From positions 1,361-8,925 of the forward strand of contig MBAA01000107.1 of NCBI GenBank assembly GCA_001940655.1: a stretch of DNA of 7,565 bases, in the 5' to 3' direction. Below are positions 7,415 to 7,565 of this stretch, in pieces (within the stretch, counting starts at the first letter, position 1; every line of letters begins with the position of its first letter). The notes beneath the pieces are model-generated. The model made no database searches. It saw nothing but the letters and a program-made list of their open reading frames with translations, and was not told where the DNA came from. The position numbers were made by a program, and so were the translations under genes. Origin of the DNA: Promethearchaeota archaeon CR_4 (GTDB lineage Archaea > Asgardarchaeota > Lokiarchaeia > Sigyniarchaeales > CR-4).

Positions 7415-7470
7415 AATTTGACGTTAGAAACATAATTGACACATCCTAACTACTCCATTCTGACTATAGG

Positions 7471-7480
7471 TATTTAAAAG
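7471..7480 (-). promoter_or_regulatory. Archaeal TATA-box candidate for the restriction-modification operon
   Basis: The minus strand reads CTTTTAAATA, nearly the same core as the TATA-like element of the TFB-like gene. Its centre is about 79 bases from the TTG start, so a start site about 26 bases downstream (near 7449) gives a leader of about 50 bases that includes the AAAGGAG. No clear BRE is visible just upstream. Confidence 0.48.
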
Positions 7481-7532
7481 GAATGACAATTTCTTCATTA
7501 TTTTTGGGTAATCTTGCCCCTCGCAACGGTTT

Positions 7533-7560
7533 TTGCGCCACGCAATTAGTTTAGCTAATT
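7533..7560. repeat. Two abutting small inverted repeats upstream of the operon promoter
   Basis: TTGCG/CGCAA arms with a 3-base centre occupy 7533-7545. AATTAG/CTAATT arms with a 5-base centre occupy 7544-7560, sharing two bases with the first. Both lie about 55-90 bases upstream of the TATA-like element. They could be a regulator site or the end of whatever lies upstream, but each is short enough to arise by chance in AT-rich sequence. Confidence 0.22.
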
Positions 7561-7565
7561 CCCCA

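Noticed and set aside
1..7565. CRISPR array, tRNA, rRNA, insertion sequence or integrase
   Set aside because: I saw no regularly spaced repeats, no tRNA T-arm pattern in the non-coding parts, and no transposase or integrase motifs in any frame.

Overview
The window looks archaeal. The reasons are a gene at the left edge whose product reads as a two-repeat TFIIB/TFB-type cyclin fold, TATA-box-like TTTAAATA elements upstream of both transcription units, GGAG-type ribosome binding sites, and an oligo-T stretch (not a GC hairpin plus T-run) after the last gene of the main operon. The lineage cannot be named from the sequence. All three genes lie on the minus strand.

Right and centre (about 900-7565): an AT-rich two-gene operon. 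The first gene (7397 to 4182, TTG start) encodes a 1071-residue fusion of a phospholipase-D-type nuclease domain and an SF2/SNF2-like helicase. The second gene (4195 to 1034) overlaps it by 14 bases and encodes a 1053-residue gamma-class adenine-N6 DNA methyltransferase with a C-terminal target-recognition-like region. Together they form an apparently complete two-polypeptide, ATP-dependent restriction-modification (phage defence) module. The methyltransferase would mark self DNA and carry sequence specificity. The PLD-helicase would translocate on and cut unmodified DNA. All key motifs are intact. There is no separate specificity (HsdS) gene in the window.

Left (1-638): a markedly GC-rich 3'-truncated gene for a TFB-like cyclin-fold protein that lacks the usual N-terminal zinc ribbon. 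It has its own TATA-like element and Shine-Dalgarno.

Between them (639-1033): a non-coding stretch in which base composition changes from GC-rich to AT-rich at about 850-900, with two perfect small inverted repeats. The contrast suggests that the restriction-modification operon was inserted beside a resident gene. The right end of that insert is not in the window.

The most interesting points are the split architecture (nuclease plus motor on one chain, methylase plus specificity on the other), the zinc-ribbon-less TFB-like gene next door, and the sharp compositional boundary.
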